NCBI GenBank assembly: GCA_023388635.1
Contig: JAEWFW010000030.1
Coordinates: 1-37,378 of the forward strand
DNA from: Bacillota bacterium
GTDB taxonomy: Bacteria > Bacillota > Bacilli > Desulfuribacillales > Desulfuribacillaceae
DNA length: 37,378 nucleotides
Direction of reading: 5' to 3'
A program made the position numbers and the translations under genes. How positions within the stretch are numbered: position 1 is the first letter of the stretch; every line of letters begins with the position of its first letter. Shown piece by piece: positions 23,996 through 32,396 of the stretch. Under the pieces are notes generated by a model. The model saw only the letters and a program-made list of their open reading frames with translations, made no database searches and had not been told where the DNA came from.

Positions 23996-25237
23996 ATGAT
24001 GATAACACTTGCGATGACAAGTTTAGAAAGAGTAAGTGTATGGCAGTGGGCTGTCCCGCTCGCGATTCTGCTCGTCGTGTTGAACGGAATCACGCTGGCG
24101 GCACTGTATTATATCTTTGGCAAACGCAGGCAGCGAGAGGAACGAGCGGCAGCGTCAAAGGCGAGCAAAATTTTCTCAATATCGGAACAGGCATTAGGAT
24201 ATATCCAAGAAGGTATGAACTCCAAGAACGCAAAAGATTTGGCGGAACTGTTAGCGAAGGAACTACATGCAGCGGCTGTGACGATCATCGGTCCAGGAAA
24301 GGTACTAGCGCATGTCAATGTAACGGATCACGATTGGCATCCGGAGGAGTTGTTGCAGAATTCGTGTATTACGGAAATGATGAAAAGTGCATCGGTAGAG
24401 ATGATCCATTGCCAACTTGCGGCACCTGCCATATTGATACCATTTAAATGGTCGGAACAATCCGCCGGTATGATTGTCGTTTATTTTGAACGTGAGGAGC
24501 AAATCGGGCAGTGGGAGATCGCCTTTGCGGAAGGATTGGGCAAGCTGATCTCTTATCAATTGAGTATCATAGAGACAGAACGTCTCCGTTTGTTGCTAAA
24601 AGATACGGAGATGCGGGCGTTGCAAGCGCAGATCAATCCCCATTTTCTGTTTAATACATTGAATATCATCGTCAGTTTGATTCGCACGAACCCTGATCAA
24701 GCGAGGGAAGTGATGATGCATCTGAGCAATTTTATGAGAATGAATTTGCGTTTGACGTCATCGGCGTTGGTGTCCTTAGAGCAAGAGCTTTGTTTGCTGG
24801 AGTCGTTTATGCAAATTATCCAAATCCGCTTTGCCGATCAATTGCGGATTGAGCTTGTGATGGATGAGGATTTACAATATTTTAAGATTCCGCCCGTTAC
24901 GATCCAGCCTTTGGTAGAAAATTGTATTCAACATGGCTTGCGCAAGAAATCAGGTGTTGGCGAAATTACTGTGAAAATTGTCAAAGCAGACGTGGGTGCC
25001 CAAGTGATTGTCGAGGATAATGGCAATGGAATTAGCGAAGAGCGTTTATCGCTTCTGAAAAAGCAGCATATTTACAGCCGGAAAGGAAACGGGATTGGCT
25101 TTTTCAATGTCAATCAACGCCTGACATCATTGTTGGGGGAACGCTCACATTTGCATATTGAAAATCGGCAATCCGGTGGTTGCAGAGTGTCGTTTTTCTT
25201 GCCAAATATGTATTCCGATTGGGGGAATAATCGATGA
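23996..25237 (+). CDS. LytS/YehU-type sensor histidine kinase
   Basis: 413 aa. One membrane helix (WAVPLAILLVVLNGITLAALYYIF, about 18-41), a GAF-like region (about 60-190), then a His_kinase domain with the phospho-acceptor His216 in NPHFLFNTLN, and a C-terminal ATPase with N box QPLVENCIQHGL and the G box EDNGNGI. It differs from LytS proper by having one helix, not five or more, so sensing is probably by the cytoplasmic GAF region. The start is weakly marked: ATG 23996, 23999 and 24014 are possible. It overlaps the response regulator by ATGA. The signal is unknown. Confidence 0.88.
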   Translation: MMITLAMTSLERVSVWQWAVPLAILLVVLNGITLAALYYIFGKRRQREERAAASKASKIFSISEQALGYIQEGMNSKNAKDLAELLAKELHAAAVTIIGPGKVLAHVNVTDHDWHPEELLQNSCITEMMKSASVEMIHCQLAAPAILIPFKWSEQSAGMIVVYFEREEQIGQWEIAFAEGLGKLISYQLSIIETERLRLLLKDTEMRALQAQINPHFLFNTLNIIVSLIRTNPDQAREVMMHLSNFMRMNLRLTSSALVSLEQELCLLESFMQIIQIRFADQLRIELVMDEDLQYFKIPPVTIQPLVENCIQHGLRKKSGVGEITVKIVKADVGAQVIVEDNGNGISEERLSLLKKQHIYSRKGNGIGFFNVNQRLTSLLGERSHLHIENRQSGGCRVSFFLPNMYSDWGNNR

Positions 25238-26001
25238 AAATACGTGTACTGATTGCGGAAGATGAGCGTTTTGCTCGCGATGAACTAGAATATTTGCTAA
25301 GCCGGGAAGATGATTTGCAGGTGGTCGGATCTGTCAGCAATGGCAAAGAGGCTGTGGACTTCTACCAGGAGCATGGAGCAGACGTCATTTTTCTCGATAT
25401 TGAAATGCCGGAGTTGGACGGAAGGGAAGCGGCGAAAATGCTCATCAAACAGCCGATACCGCCATATATTGTATTTACGACTGCCTATGAAGAATACGCC
25501 GTAGAAGCATTCGCGTTTGATGCGATCGATTACTTGTTGAAGCCCTATGACCCGTTGCGTCTGCAAGAATCGCTTGCCAGAGTGCGTAAGGCGTTCGCAC
25601 AGGATCGAATAGCGTCGGCGGGTGAGCAGCAGAAAGAGGATGTTGGGCAGTCTACGCAGGACAAGAAGCGCACGAGTCTGTTAATGGATTCGGGAGAGAA
25701 ATTGATTGTCGTCAGACCAGAGACGATCCGTTACGCTGTCAAAGAGGAGCGTTTTGTCGTCGTTCATACGGAAGACCGAACGATTCAGACACGGCTGTCC
25801 CTGACGGAGTTGGAAGAAAAATTGCAGGGACATTCGTTTATACGTTCGCACCGCAGTTATTTGGTCAATCTCGCCCATGTGAAAGAAGTCGAGCCGTGGT
25901 TTAACGGTGCCTATAATATCATTCTGAACGGCAACGAAGGAACGAAAATTCCTGTCAGCCGCTCAATGGCAAAGGACGTTTTGCAAAGGTTAGAGATGTA
26001 A
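25234..26001 (+). CDS. LytTR-family response regulator
   Basis: 255 aa. The receiver domain has acidic pair Glu9-Asp10, phospho-acceptor Asp55 in IFLDIEMP, Thr in FTTAYEEYA and Lys in LLKPYDP. After a Gln/Lys-rich linker (about 125-148) comes a LytTR DNA-binding domain (about 150-255: IRSHRSYLVNLAHV, IPVSRSMAKDV). It receives phosphate from the kinase it overlaps by four bases. Targets are not visible in the window: no LytTR-type direct repeats were found nearby. It is followed by a hairpin TTGGCA-CGA-TGCCAA (26005-26019) between convergent genes. Confidence 0.92.
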   Translation: MKIRVLIAEDERFARDELEYLLSREDDLQVVGSVSNGKEAVDFYQEHGADVIFLDIEMPELDGREAAKMLIKQPIPPYIVFTTAYEEYAVEAFAFDAIDYLLKPYDPLRLQESLARVRKAFAQDRIASAGEQQKEDVGQSTQDKKRTSLLMDSGEKLIVVRPETIRYAVKEERFVVVHTEDRTIQTRLSLTELEEKLQGHSFIRSHRSYLVNLAHVKEVEPWFNGAYNIILNGNEGTKIPVSRSMAKDVLQRLEM

Positions 26002-26024
26002 AGATTGGCACGATGCCAAAGGGT

Positions 26025-26771
26025 TCAAAATTTTATAGGCAGCCATTTGGCAAATGCCACTTGATTCGCCGAGACATCTGTCAGACAGGCGTGGATCATC
26101 GTCCCCGCTTGTTTGGCTTCGGCAAGAAGCTGCGAAAAAACGGGATCCCGGTCATGGCATGGTTGAAATGCGAATGCGTCATTGCGCTGGACGACAAAGA
26201 TGATGTGCGTCTGGTAATGTGACATTGATTGTTTGGCAATCAGGGAACGAACGTGTTTTTGACCGCGCTCGGTGGGTGCATCGGGAAAACTGGCGATACC
26301 ATCGATTGCCATATTGACGGACTTGACCTCAATTAAATGTTCAACAGCAGGATTGCCGGTCGGATCATCGACAACAAAGTCGAGCCGGTCTTTGCCGAAG
26401 GAAACCTCGGCACGGATGTTGGAGGCGGGGATGCCTGCGACCGCCCCGCGTATGAGTAGTTGTTTGACAAAGCGATTCGCTACGAGTGAATCGACGCACA
26501 CGAGTGTGTCTTTGTCAGCTTCCACAGAGTGCGGTGCTTGTACATGATATAAAGAATACAGCGTTTTGCGCTGCGGGTTGTCGGATTTCTTCAGATAACA
26601 TAGTTGTCCCGGTTGCAAAACGGTGTCTAAACGACCGGTTGAAGGGATATGGACGTGCAAAATTTCTTGCGTGTCTGCTAATTCGATTTTGGCGATAAAG
26701 CGATTGATGCGCTGTAAGAAACGCGCTTCTCGTAAATTATCGGTAGGTACGGCGATAAGCGGTGAACCCAT
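26025..26771 (-). CDS. sfsA: SfsA DNA-binding nuclease
   Basis: The start at 26771 is chosen because GGAGGAG lies 9 bases upstream; the in-frame GTG at 26789 overlaps that SD. The 248-aa product has the SfsA pattern: N-terminal OB-like region with HIPSTGRL (DNA contact), then the nuclease core GKDRLDFVVDD and IEVKSVN, a PD-(D/E)xK-type active site. First described as a sugar fermentation stimulation protein in E. coli, it is now thought to be a nuclease. Convergent with the LytTR operon, 23 bases apart. Confidence 0.9.
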   Translation of the reverse strand: MGSPLIAVPTDNLREARFLQRINRFIAKIELADTQEILHVHIPSTGRLDTVLQPGQLCYLKKSDNPQRKTLYSLYHVQAPHSVEADKDTLVCVDSLVANRFVKQLLIRGAVAGIPASNIRAEVSFGKDRLDFVVDDPTGNPAVEHLIEVKSVNMAIDGIASFPDAPTERGQKHVRSLIAKQSMSHYQTHIIFVVQRNDAFAFQPCHDRDPVFSQLLAEAKQAGTMIHACLTDVSANQVAFAKWLPIKF

Positions 26772-26941
26772 AGTCAACAACTCCTCCACTGGTGTATTCT
26801 ATCATCCTATAGTAGTAAGCGGCTGACATCAAGTCATTTGAAAATATTTGCAGGTATAACATTTTAGAATGATCGCTACTCAACATTGGAAATTTTTGAT
26901 ATGATGGATAGTATCAGTATATAGAATTTGCGAAAAGGACG

Positions 26942-28594
26942 GTGGGTTTGTCGGTGGATGCGAAGTATAAGTTAATGGTAATGATGATCGGGTTGGGAAT
27001 AATATCGGTGGTAGGGTTCATCGGGTCTGCGAACAGTCTGGCGGCCATTCTCGCACTTTTGGCTGCTTTAGTGTTAGTCATCATAGGCATCGTCGTCTTG
27101 TATCGCGAGATCGTATCGCCGCTGCGTAGTGTAATTCGTTTCCATCAGGGACTCGCCGCGGGCAATTATTCTTTGGAGCCGCTGGAATCCACTGGAACGG
27201 GACAGATGCAGGAACTTGTTGAAGCGGGAAATGCGATCATGGAGACGCAGAAGGAAATGATTATGCAAATTACGAGTGCGACGCAACAGGTAAAAGCCTC
27301 GAGTCAGGAATTGGTCGCTGCCGGAAGAAGCGTCGGGGAAAATGCACACACGGTTGGTGATGCCATTGAACAGGTAGCCGCCGGTGCAGTAACATTATCG
27401 GAGCAAATTAATGATGCAGCGCATACGGTGGGAATTTTGATTGATGAAATAAGCAATATCGGCGAAAAATCGCAGCAAATGTCAGCCATTAGCGGTGTAG
27501 TTACGGCAAGCATTGAGTCGGGGACAGGGTCAGTTGGAAAAGCGATCAATCAAATGGAGTGTATTAAAAATCAAGTGGGAGAGTCCGCCGATACGATTTC
27601 TCTGCTGGAAAAGAAATCGACGGAAGTCGGTAATATTGTCACGATCATCAGCGGCATTGCCAACCAGACGAATTTGTTGGCTCTGAACGCCTCGATTGAG
27701 GCGGCTCGTGCGGGTGATCAAGGTCGCGGTTTTGCCGTAGTCGCAGAGGAAGTACGCAAATTGGCGGAGGAATCAGCGAAGGCGACCGATCAGATAACGA
27801 CATTGATCAATGAAATACGCAAAGAGATTTCCGACGCGGTGAAATCGATGGGACAAGGAATGGAACAAATATATCACGGCTTGGAAGTCATCAAAGACAC
27901 AGGTGGTGTTTTTCAAGAAATTGATCATCAAGCGAGGAATTTACTCAATCATGTCGGAGATGTCAGTGCGAGCTCGGTTAGAATGGCAGACGACAGCCGA
28001 CATGTGAAAATGACGATTGAAGATATCGCCAGTGTGAGCGAAATATTCTCTGCCAATTCCCAAGAGGTTGCAGCGGCTAGTAATGAGCAGATTCATGCGA
28101 CGCAAGCCATCCTGAAAGGAACAGACCATCTTGCGGCAATGACGGAACGGCTTTCCAACTCGGTGGAGCGTTTCAACCTCGAACTGTCATTGCGTTGGTC
28201 CGATTCACTGTCCGTCGGTCATGAGTTAATTGATGAACAGCATCAAGAATTGATTAGACAAATTAATTTGCTATTGGAAGCGTGCAATCAAGGCAAAGGG
28301 GCACAAACTGTCAATGAAATTGTCGCATTTCTTGAGGATTACGTCGTGCACCATTTCGGTATGGAAGAAGAACAAATGCGCAAATATAGCTATCCCGGTT
28401 ATGACAAACATAAGCAGCAGCATGACCAATTTGTCGCCACATTCCTTGAATTAAAAGCCCAGATGAAACGAGAAGGTACGGGACCACAGACGGCAATCCA
28501 GATTAATCAGATCATCGTCGATTGGCTGATACAGCATATAACAAAAGTAGATAAGGCATTAGGGAGATTCTTAAAGACAGAGCCCCAGAAATGA
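26942..28594 (+). CDS. Chemoreceptor with C-terminal hemerythrin domain (550 aa)
   Basis: Two adjacent membrane helices (residues 11-27 and 33-54) with no outside domain between them, a short HAMP-like linker, a methyl-accepting signalling domain with the conserved tip (ISGIANQTNLLALNASIEAA, 236-255, then GRGFAVVAEEVRKLA), and a hemerythrin domain from about 417 to the end with ligands such as His434 (DEQH), HHFGMEEEQ and KHKQQHDQF. This suggests a cytoplasmic oxygen sensor feeding CheA, comparable to DcrH-like receptors. The start is uncertain: GTG 26942 is close to the AAAAGGA SD, while TTG 26948 has better spacing. No other che genes are in the window. Confidence 0.92.
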   Translation: MGLSVDAKYKLMVMMIGLGIISVVGFIGSANSLAAILALLAALVLVIIGIVVLYREIVSPLRSVIRFHQGLAAGNYSLEPLESTGTGQMQELVEAGNAIMETQKEMIMQITSATQQVKASSQELVAAGRSVGENAHTVGDAIEQVAAGAVTLSEQINDAAHTVGILIDEISNIGEKSQQMSAISGVVTASIESGTGSVGKAINQMECIKNQVGESADTISLLEKKSTEVGNIVTIISGIANQTNLLALNASIEAARAGDQGRGFAVVAEEVRKLAEESAKATDQITTLINEIRKEISDAVKSMGQGMEQIYHGLEVIKDTGGVFQEIDHQARNLLNHVGDVSASSVRMADDSRHVKMTIEDIASVSEIFSANSQEVAAASNEQIHATQAILKGTDHLAAMTERLSNSVERFNLELSLRWSDSLSVGHELIDEQHQELIRQINLLLEACNQGKGAQTVNEIVAFLEDYVVHHFGMEEEQMRKYSYPGYDKHKQQHDQFVATFLELKAQMKREGTGPQTAIQINQIIVDWLIQHITKVDKALGRFLKTEPQK

Positions 28595-28640
28595 GATAAA
28601 GCAAATGAGTAAAGCAAATGAGTAAAGCAAATGAGATAAA
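28589..28640 (+). repeat. Tandem repeat overlapping the receptor's stop codon
   Basis: Four copies of AAATGAGTAAAGC or AAATGAGATAAAGC (28589-28602, 28603-28615, 28616-28628, 28629-28640). The first contains the stop codon TGA of the chemoreceptor gene, so every unit offers a stop in that register; probably a slippage-grown repeat. Confidence 0.8.
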
Positions 28641-28649
28641 ATAAATAGA

Positions 28650-28678
28650 ACGCGCAGATATTGTATTGATTTGCGCGT
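28650..28678. terminator. Bidirectional terminator-like hairpin
   Basis: ACGCGCA (28650-28656) and TGCGCGT (28672-28678) enclose 15 bases between convergent genes; AT-rich but imperfect T runs lie on both sides. Confidence 0.5.
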
Positions 28679-28717
28679 CCTATTTATCTTTATATTTGTA
28701 GTTGCACGTACTATAGA

Positions 28718-29287
28718 TTAACGAATCAGCATAATTTCTGACAAAGATTTGCGTAGTGAGGGGATTTCGCGCTCTTGTAATGATTCCGGTAGCAGGTCTG
28801 GGTCGCCATGGCGACCGAGAGCGATAATCGTCTCTACTCGCTGGTCTTGCGATAGATTCAATGTTTGAGATGCCAGATGCTGATTGAATCCGCCCATGGC
28901 ATGGGTGATGTATCCGCGGCGGTTTGCCTCCATCGATAGGAATCCCCAAGCAGTGCCACAATCAAAACTGTGCCAACGGTTTTCCTTACTGTTTTTTGAA
29001 AACAGTTTTTCCGAAATGAGCGCGATTAATATTGGCGCATTTTTCGCCCAGACTTGGTTTGATTCTGTCAAAAAATTCGCAAAGAGCTGCTTTGCCTCGG
29101 TGGACTTAGCGATGTGAAAGAACCATGGCTGTTCATTAAAACAGGAAGGTGCCCAATGTGCAGCTTCTATGATAGCAGCCAGATCAGCATCATCGATAGA
29201 TTCCGTGCTGAAAGCACGGGGAGACCAGCGATTTATAAAAAATGGGTCAATGGCATGTTCGGATTTCCGTATAGTTATATCGTACAT
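28718..29287 (-). CDS. Nitroreductase-family protein
   Basis: The ATG at 29287 is chosen (SD AGGAGGA) over the upstream in-frame start at 29308. The 189-aa product has nitroreductase features: RWSPRAF (FMN phosphate contact) at about 20-26, AAHWAPSCFNEQPW with the Asn/Gln pair, and a late ALGRHGDPD with GxxGxPD-like sequence. It is a flavoprotein that reduces nitro compounds or quinones with NAD(P)H; the physiological substrate is unknown. Monocistronic, convergent with the chemoreceptor. Confidence 0.88.
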   Translation of the reverse strand: MYDITIRKSEHAIDPFFINRWSPRAFSTESIDDADLAAIIEAAHWAPSCFNEQPWFFHIAKSTEAKQLFANFLTESNQVWAKNAPILIALISEKLFSKNSKENRWHSFDCGTAWGFLSMEANRRGYITHAMGGFNQHLASQTLNLSQDQRVETIIALGRHGDPDLLPESLQEREIPSLRKSLSEIMLIR

Positions 29288-29387
29288 AATCAGTAGTCCT
29301 CCTGGCACTTTCGTGTGTATATATAGTGATTATAGCACAAATTATCTCAATATATGAACTTTTACTGTAATGGAGCGAATTATTTAG

Positions 29388-29393
29388 TATAAT
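29388..29393 (+). promoter_or_regulatory. -10 box upstream of the Cys-rich leader and XRE gene
   Basis: A perfect TATAAT; the -35 region is weak (CTGTAA at 17 bp). It would give a transcript with about 190 bases before the XRE gene, containing the 29427 mini-ORF. Confidence 0.45.
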
Positions 29394-29426
29394 AATAACT
29401 ATGATCAACAATGAAGGGGTGGGGGC

Positions 29427-29459
29427 ATGAATAGACAGTGTGAATCCTGTTGTAGGTGA
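29427..29459 (+). CDS. Possible Cys-rich leader peptide (10 aa)
   Basis: ATG after a very G-rich SD (GGGGTGGGGGC) encodes MNRQCESCCR and a TGA: three Cys in the last six residues. It lies 34 bases after a TATAAT and 129 bases before the XRE gene, the position of a leader peptide. Translation stalling in Cys shortage is one possibility; a secreted signal peptide is unlikely (too short, no hydrophobic part). The downstream spacer 29460-29587 shows no obvious terminator hairpin, which weakens the attenuation idea. Confidence 0.35.
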   Translation: MNRQCESCCR

Positions 29460-29587
29460 AGTTACGGAACTTGTTACATGGTCATTGTAGATTTTAGAGA
29501 GCACATATTGGCAAGCTGATGGACTTTGAACTTTTTGTTAAGGAAAAACAAATGGATTGATAATAAAGCATAAAAGGAATGATAATA

Positions 29588-30058
29588 ATGGATAAAGAAT
29601 GTATCATTACTTTACTATCAGGAAAAATGAAGTTGATTCGCATTGAAAGTGGCTACACACAAGATCAAATGGCTACTGTATTGGGAATATCGAAAAAGAC
29701 GCTAGTACAAATTGAAAAAGGTCGTATATTAGCGGGCTGGGTCTATATTGTCGCACTTGTGGCGCTATTCAGAAATAGCGAAATTTTGGAATCCATTCTT
29801 GGTGATTCACCGATGAATGTCATAGAAATGCTTGCGCACAAACATATGGATACACCGAAAAAAGTCATAGAAAATCAGATCATGGACAATAGAATTTGTT
29901 GGAGCGACTTGGAGGGAAAAGGGAAATATCGCATACAACAGCATATCGTCAGCAGACATTATAGAATCATTGATAACGACGATTACAGTTGGTATAGCTC
30001 TTTCAATCATGAAGAGACAAAAGAGCGGATGAATCGATTGGCAATGATGGAGCAGTGA
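29588..30058 (+). CDS. XRE-family helix-turn-helix regulator (156 aa)
   Basis: ATG 29588 is preferred over 29579, as AAAAGGA would touch the earlier start. The N-terminal HTH is at about residues 12-47 (KLIRIESGYTQDQMATVLGISKKTLVQIEKG). The C-terminal half (WSDLEGKGKYRIQQHIVSRHYRIID) is a non-DNA-binding part without clear homology, perhaps a sensor. It contains two Cys (CIITLL, RICWSD) but no CxxC. The leader may hold a Cys-rich mini-ORF, hinting at thiol or cysteine control (inference). No divergent partner gene is seen. Confidence 0.8.
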   Translation: MDKECIITLLSGKMKLIRIESGYTQDQMATVLGISKKTLVQIEKGRILAGWVYIVALVALFRNSEILESILGDSPMNVIEMLAHKHMDTPKKVIENQIMDNRICWSDLEGKGKYRIQQHIVSRHYRIIDNDDYSWYSSFNHEETKERMNRLAMMEQ

Positions 30059-30079
30059 GAGTGCTTTTCTCCAGAGCAA

Positions 30080-30124
30080 TTCGAGTAAGCATTTTTATTA
30101 TGGAGGAAAATGTGATTACTCGAA
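30080..30124 (+). repeat. Inverted repeat overlapping a mini-ORF start
   Basis: TTCGAGTAA (30080-30088) and TTACTCGAA (30116-30124) are perfect 9-bp arms around 27 bases. The loop holds an SD (GGAGG) and a GTG, so the hairpin could control translation of the following 20-codon ORF. Confidence 0.55.
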
Positions 30125-30174
30125 CAAAGAATATGTTAAATTGGCGTTTTTTTAGGCATCATCGAGTGTACTAA
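30112..30174 (+). CDS. Possible basic mini-protein (20 aa)
   Basis: GTG start 5 bases after GGAGG; the product is MITRTKNMLNWRFFRHHRVY, strongly basic with aromatic residues. It is located between the XRE gene and acpS. Nothing beyond the SD and the adjoining hairpin supports it. The remaining 30175-30327 contains a weak hairpin (TGTCAG 30248-30253 with CTGACA 30284-30289) upstream of acpS. Confidence 0.3.
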   Translation: MITRTKNMLNWRFFRHHRVY

Positions 30175-30327
30175 TCTCGCGTATTGATTATAGGGATTAA
30201 ATTCCCCTTGTGATTGATCGGTGTCAATGGTACTTTTAGAAAGGGAATGTCAGTCGTACGGCAGGATATACGGGAGCGGGCGGCTGACAGATGCGAAGTG
30301 ATTATGATTGGGAATAGAGGTAGGACA

Positions 30328-30735
30328 ATGATTGCTGGAATTGGGCTGGACATTGTTGAATTATCGCGGATAGCGGGCATGGAGCAGCGTCGTATGGACA
30401 AGTTTGCATTGCGAGTCTTAACACCGGAAGAATTGCATGAATGGGAGCATATCGAACATCTCTGGCGCAAGATTGAATTTCTCGCCGGACGCTTTGCTGT
30501 CAAAGAAGCAGTTTCAAAAGCATTTGGCACGGGTATTGGTGAGAGTATGTCTTTTGCAGAGATCGGCGTCATTAAGGATCAAAATGGTAAACCGAATGTT
30601 ACTTTAACCGGCAGGGCGCAAAGTACTTCGACCCGTTTAGGGATCTCCCATATTTGGATCAGTATCAGTCATAGCGGTCAATTTGCTGTTGCGCAAGCAA
30701 TTATCGAAAAAAAAAGCATAGAGAGTAATGATTAG
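30328..30735 (+). CDS. acpS: Holo-[acyl-carrier-protein] synthase
   Basis: ATG 30328 gives a 135-aa protein starting MIAGIGLDIVEL, the family N-terminus; the upstream in-frame extension to 30214 lacks family sequence. It has Mg2+/CoA-binding Asp8 in GLDIVE and Glu60 in FAVKEAVSKAFGTG. It transfers 4'-phosphopantetheine from CoA to the Ser of apo-ACP, needed for fatty acid synthesis. It is first in acpS - nnr - lolA-like, as acpS precedes ydcC and alr in Bacillus. The SD is AGAGGTAGG. Confidence 0.93.
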   Translation: MIAGIGLDIVELSRIAGMEQRRMDKFALRVLTPEELHEWEHIEHLWRKIEFLAGRFAVKEAVSKAFGTGIGESMSFAEIGVIKDQNGKPNVTLTGRAQSTSTRLGISHIWISISHSGQFAVAQAIIEKKSIESND

Positions 30736-30778
30736 ATAAAACTTGTCATACACTTTAGTACACGCAGGAGGGAATATT

Positions 30779-32326
30779 GTGTTTGTGGTTACCAATAGGG
30801 AAATGCGTGAAATCGATCGCTATACGATTGAGCAGATTGGAATTCCATCGATTGTTTTGATGGAGAATGCGGGGAAATCAGTTGCTGAATGGATTTTGGA
30901 CCATTGCCAGAGTGGCGCACATGTGGGGGTGGTTTGTGGAAAAGGCAACAATGGGGGAGACGGCTTTGTCATTGCGCGTCATCTTTTTAACAAGGGATTG
31001 AAAGTGTCTGTGTATATCGCAGATGATCCGGAAAGCTTTTCAAAAGATGCATCATTGCAATTTGAAATCATCCAAAACATGCGTATCGATACGCTAAATC
31101 TGCAACAGCAGGGGAATTGTCTCGACCTGACGGAATGCAATGTGATCGTTGATGCTATATTGGGTACAGGGATCGAAGGGGAAGTGCGGTCGTGGTATCA
31201 ACAAATCATCAAAGCGATCAATCATGCCAAGGTTCAGCGCCCTGAGCTTATGGTTGTCAGTGTGGATCATCCATCCGGCGTTTATGGTGATGATGGTCAA
31301 ATATCGGCGGAAACAGTACGCGCCGATGTGACATTGGCATTGGGATTTATTAAACGATCGCAGATCACTCATCCGGCTTGTCGGTATGTTGGCAATTTGA
31401 TCTTACTGGATATTGGCATACCGAAGCAAGCGCAGTGCGTTGCGGCATTGGATACGTTTCTGTTGACGGAGCAGATGGTCGGGCAGTGGCTGCCTGTAAG
31501 AGCTGATGATAGTCACAAAGGGACGTATGGAAGGGTGCATTGTATTGCCGGTTCCACTCAGTATTTGGGAGCGGGGCTACTGGCGGCAACGGCTTGCTTG
31601 CATATCGGAGCAGGATTAGCATATTGGCATGCTCCTGATGGGAGTCAATCGGGATGGAATGGGCAAACGCCGGAACTGATTTCTATCGCACATCCCTCCG
31701 AAGAAGGTCATTTTGCTTTAGAAGGCATTCCTACATTGGTTTCTTCTGCTGCTGATGCCGACGCTGTAGTCATTGGCTGTGGCATTGCGAGATTTGATGA
31801 AAGCGGCAGGTGGATTATGGAGCTTTTACAGCATATCCAATGTCCAGTGGTGCTGGACGCCGACGGTTTTGTCATGCTGCGAAAGCAACTGGTGAATTTT
31901 AAAAACCTGCAAAGGAATATTGTAGTCACTCCCCATCCTGGTGAATTGGCAACTGTGTTGGGGATATCAATTGATGAAGTTGAGAAACGCCGCATCGAAC
32001 TATCAAAGAAATTTGCTGAAGAGTATCAAGTTACCGTTATCCTCAAAGGAAATCGCACAGTGATTGCTGTTCCCAATGGCAATGTATACGTAAATAGCAC
32101 AGGCAGCCATGTGTTGGCAAAGGCAGGGGCGGGGGATGTCCTCGCAGGGTTTATTGGTGGACTGCTGGCACAAGGTCTTTCGCCGGAAAATGCTGCATGC
32201 GTGGCGGTATATTGTCATGGAAAAGCGGCGGAGCAGTTGGCTGAACAAACATATGTATCGACAATGGCATCGGATGTTTCCCGCAACATAGGTGCTGTTC
32301 TGCGAAATATAGCGATTCATGCATAA
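30779..32326 (+). CDS. nnr: Bifunctional NAD(P)H-hydrate repair enzyme (epimerase + dehydratase)
   Basis: GTG 30779 is chosen (GGAGGG 6 bases upstream); the product is 515 aa. The N-terminal YjeF_N domain (about 1-215, MENAGKSVAEWI, GKGNNGGDGFVIARHL) is the NAD(P)HX epimerase; the C-terminal ribokinase-like domain (about 230-510, KGTYGRVHCIAG, VVTPHPGELA, AGAGDVLAGFIGGLL) is the ADP/ATP-dependent dehydratase with catalytic Asp in GAGD. It repairs hydrated NAD(P)H made by heat or side reactions. It sits between acpS and the lolA-like gene, where Bacillus subtilis has no such gene. Confidence 0.93.
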   Translation: MFVVTNREMREIDRYTIEQIGIPSIVLMENAGKSVAEWILDHCQSGAHVGVVCGKGNNGGDGFVIARHLFNKGLKVSVYIADDPESFSKDASLQFEIIQNMRIDTLNLQQQGNCLDLTECNVIVDAILGTGIEGEVRSWYQQIIKAINHAKVQRPELMVVSVDHPSGVYGDDGQISAETVRADVTLALGFIKRSQITHPACRYVGNLILLDIGIPKQAQCVAALDTFLLTEQMVGQWLPVRADDSHKGTYGRVHCIAGSTQYLGAGLLAATACLHIGAGLAYWHAPDGSQSGWNGQTPELISIAHPSEEGHFALEGIPTLVSSAADADAVVIGCGIARFDESGRWIMELLQHIQCPVVLDADGFVMLRKQLVNFKNLQRNIVVTPHPGELATVLGISIDEVEKRRIELSKKFAEEYQVTVILKGNRTVIAVPNGNVYVNSTGSHVLAKAGAGDVLAGFIGGLLAQGLSPENAACVAVYCHGKAAEQLAEQTYVSTMASDVSRNIGAVLRNIAIHA

Positions 32327-32396
32327 CCTATGACATATTTCCCGGGAAATAGACAATATCATTGAAAATTGTCGAAATAAGTGAGGAGATGGTGTT

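Noticed and set aside
23983..24447. 154-aa ORF over the kinase N-terminus
   Set aside because: Overlaps the well-supported kinase in another frame; composition (Gly/Arg/Thr-rich) is typical of a shadow frame.
29401..29430. Nine-residue ORF overlapping the Cys-rich leader start
   Set aside because: No SD, and its coding bases form the SD of the next mini-ORF.
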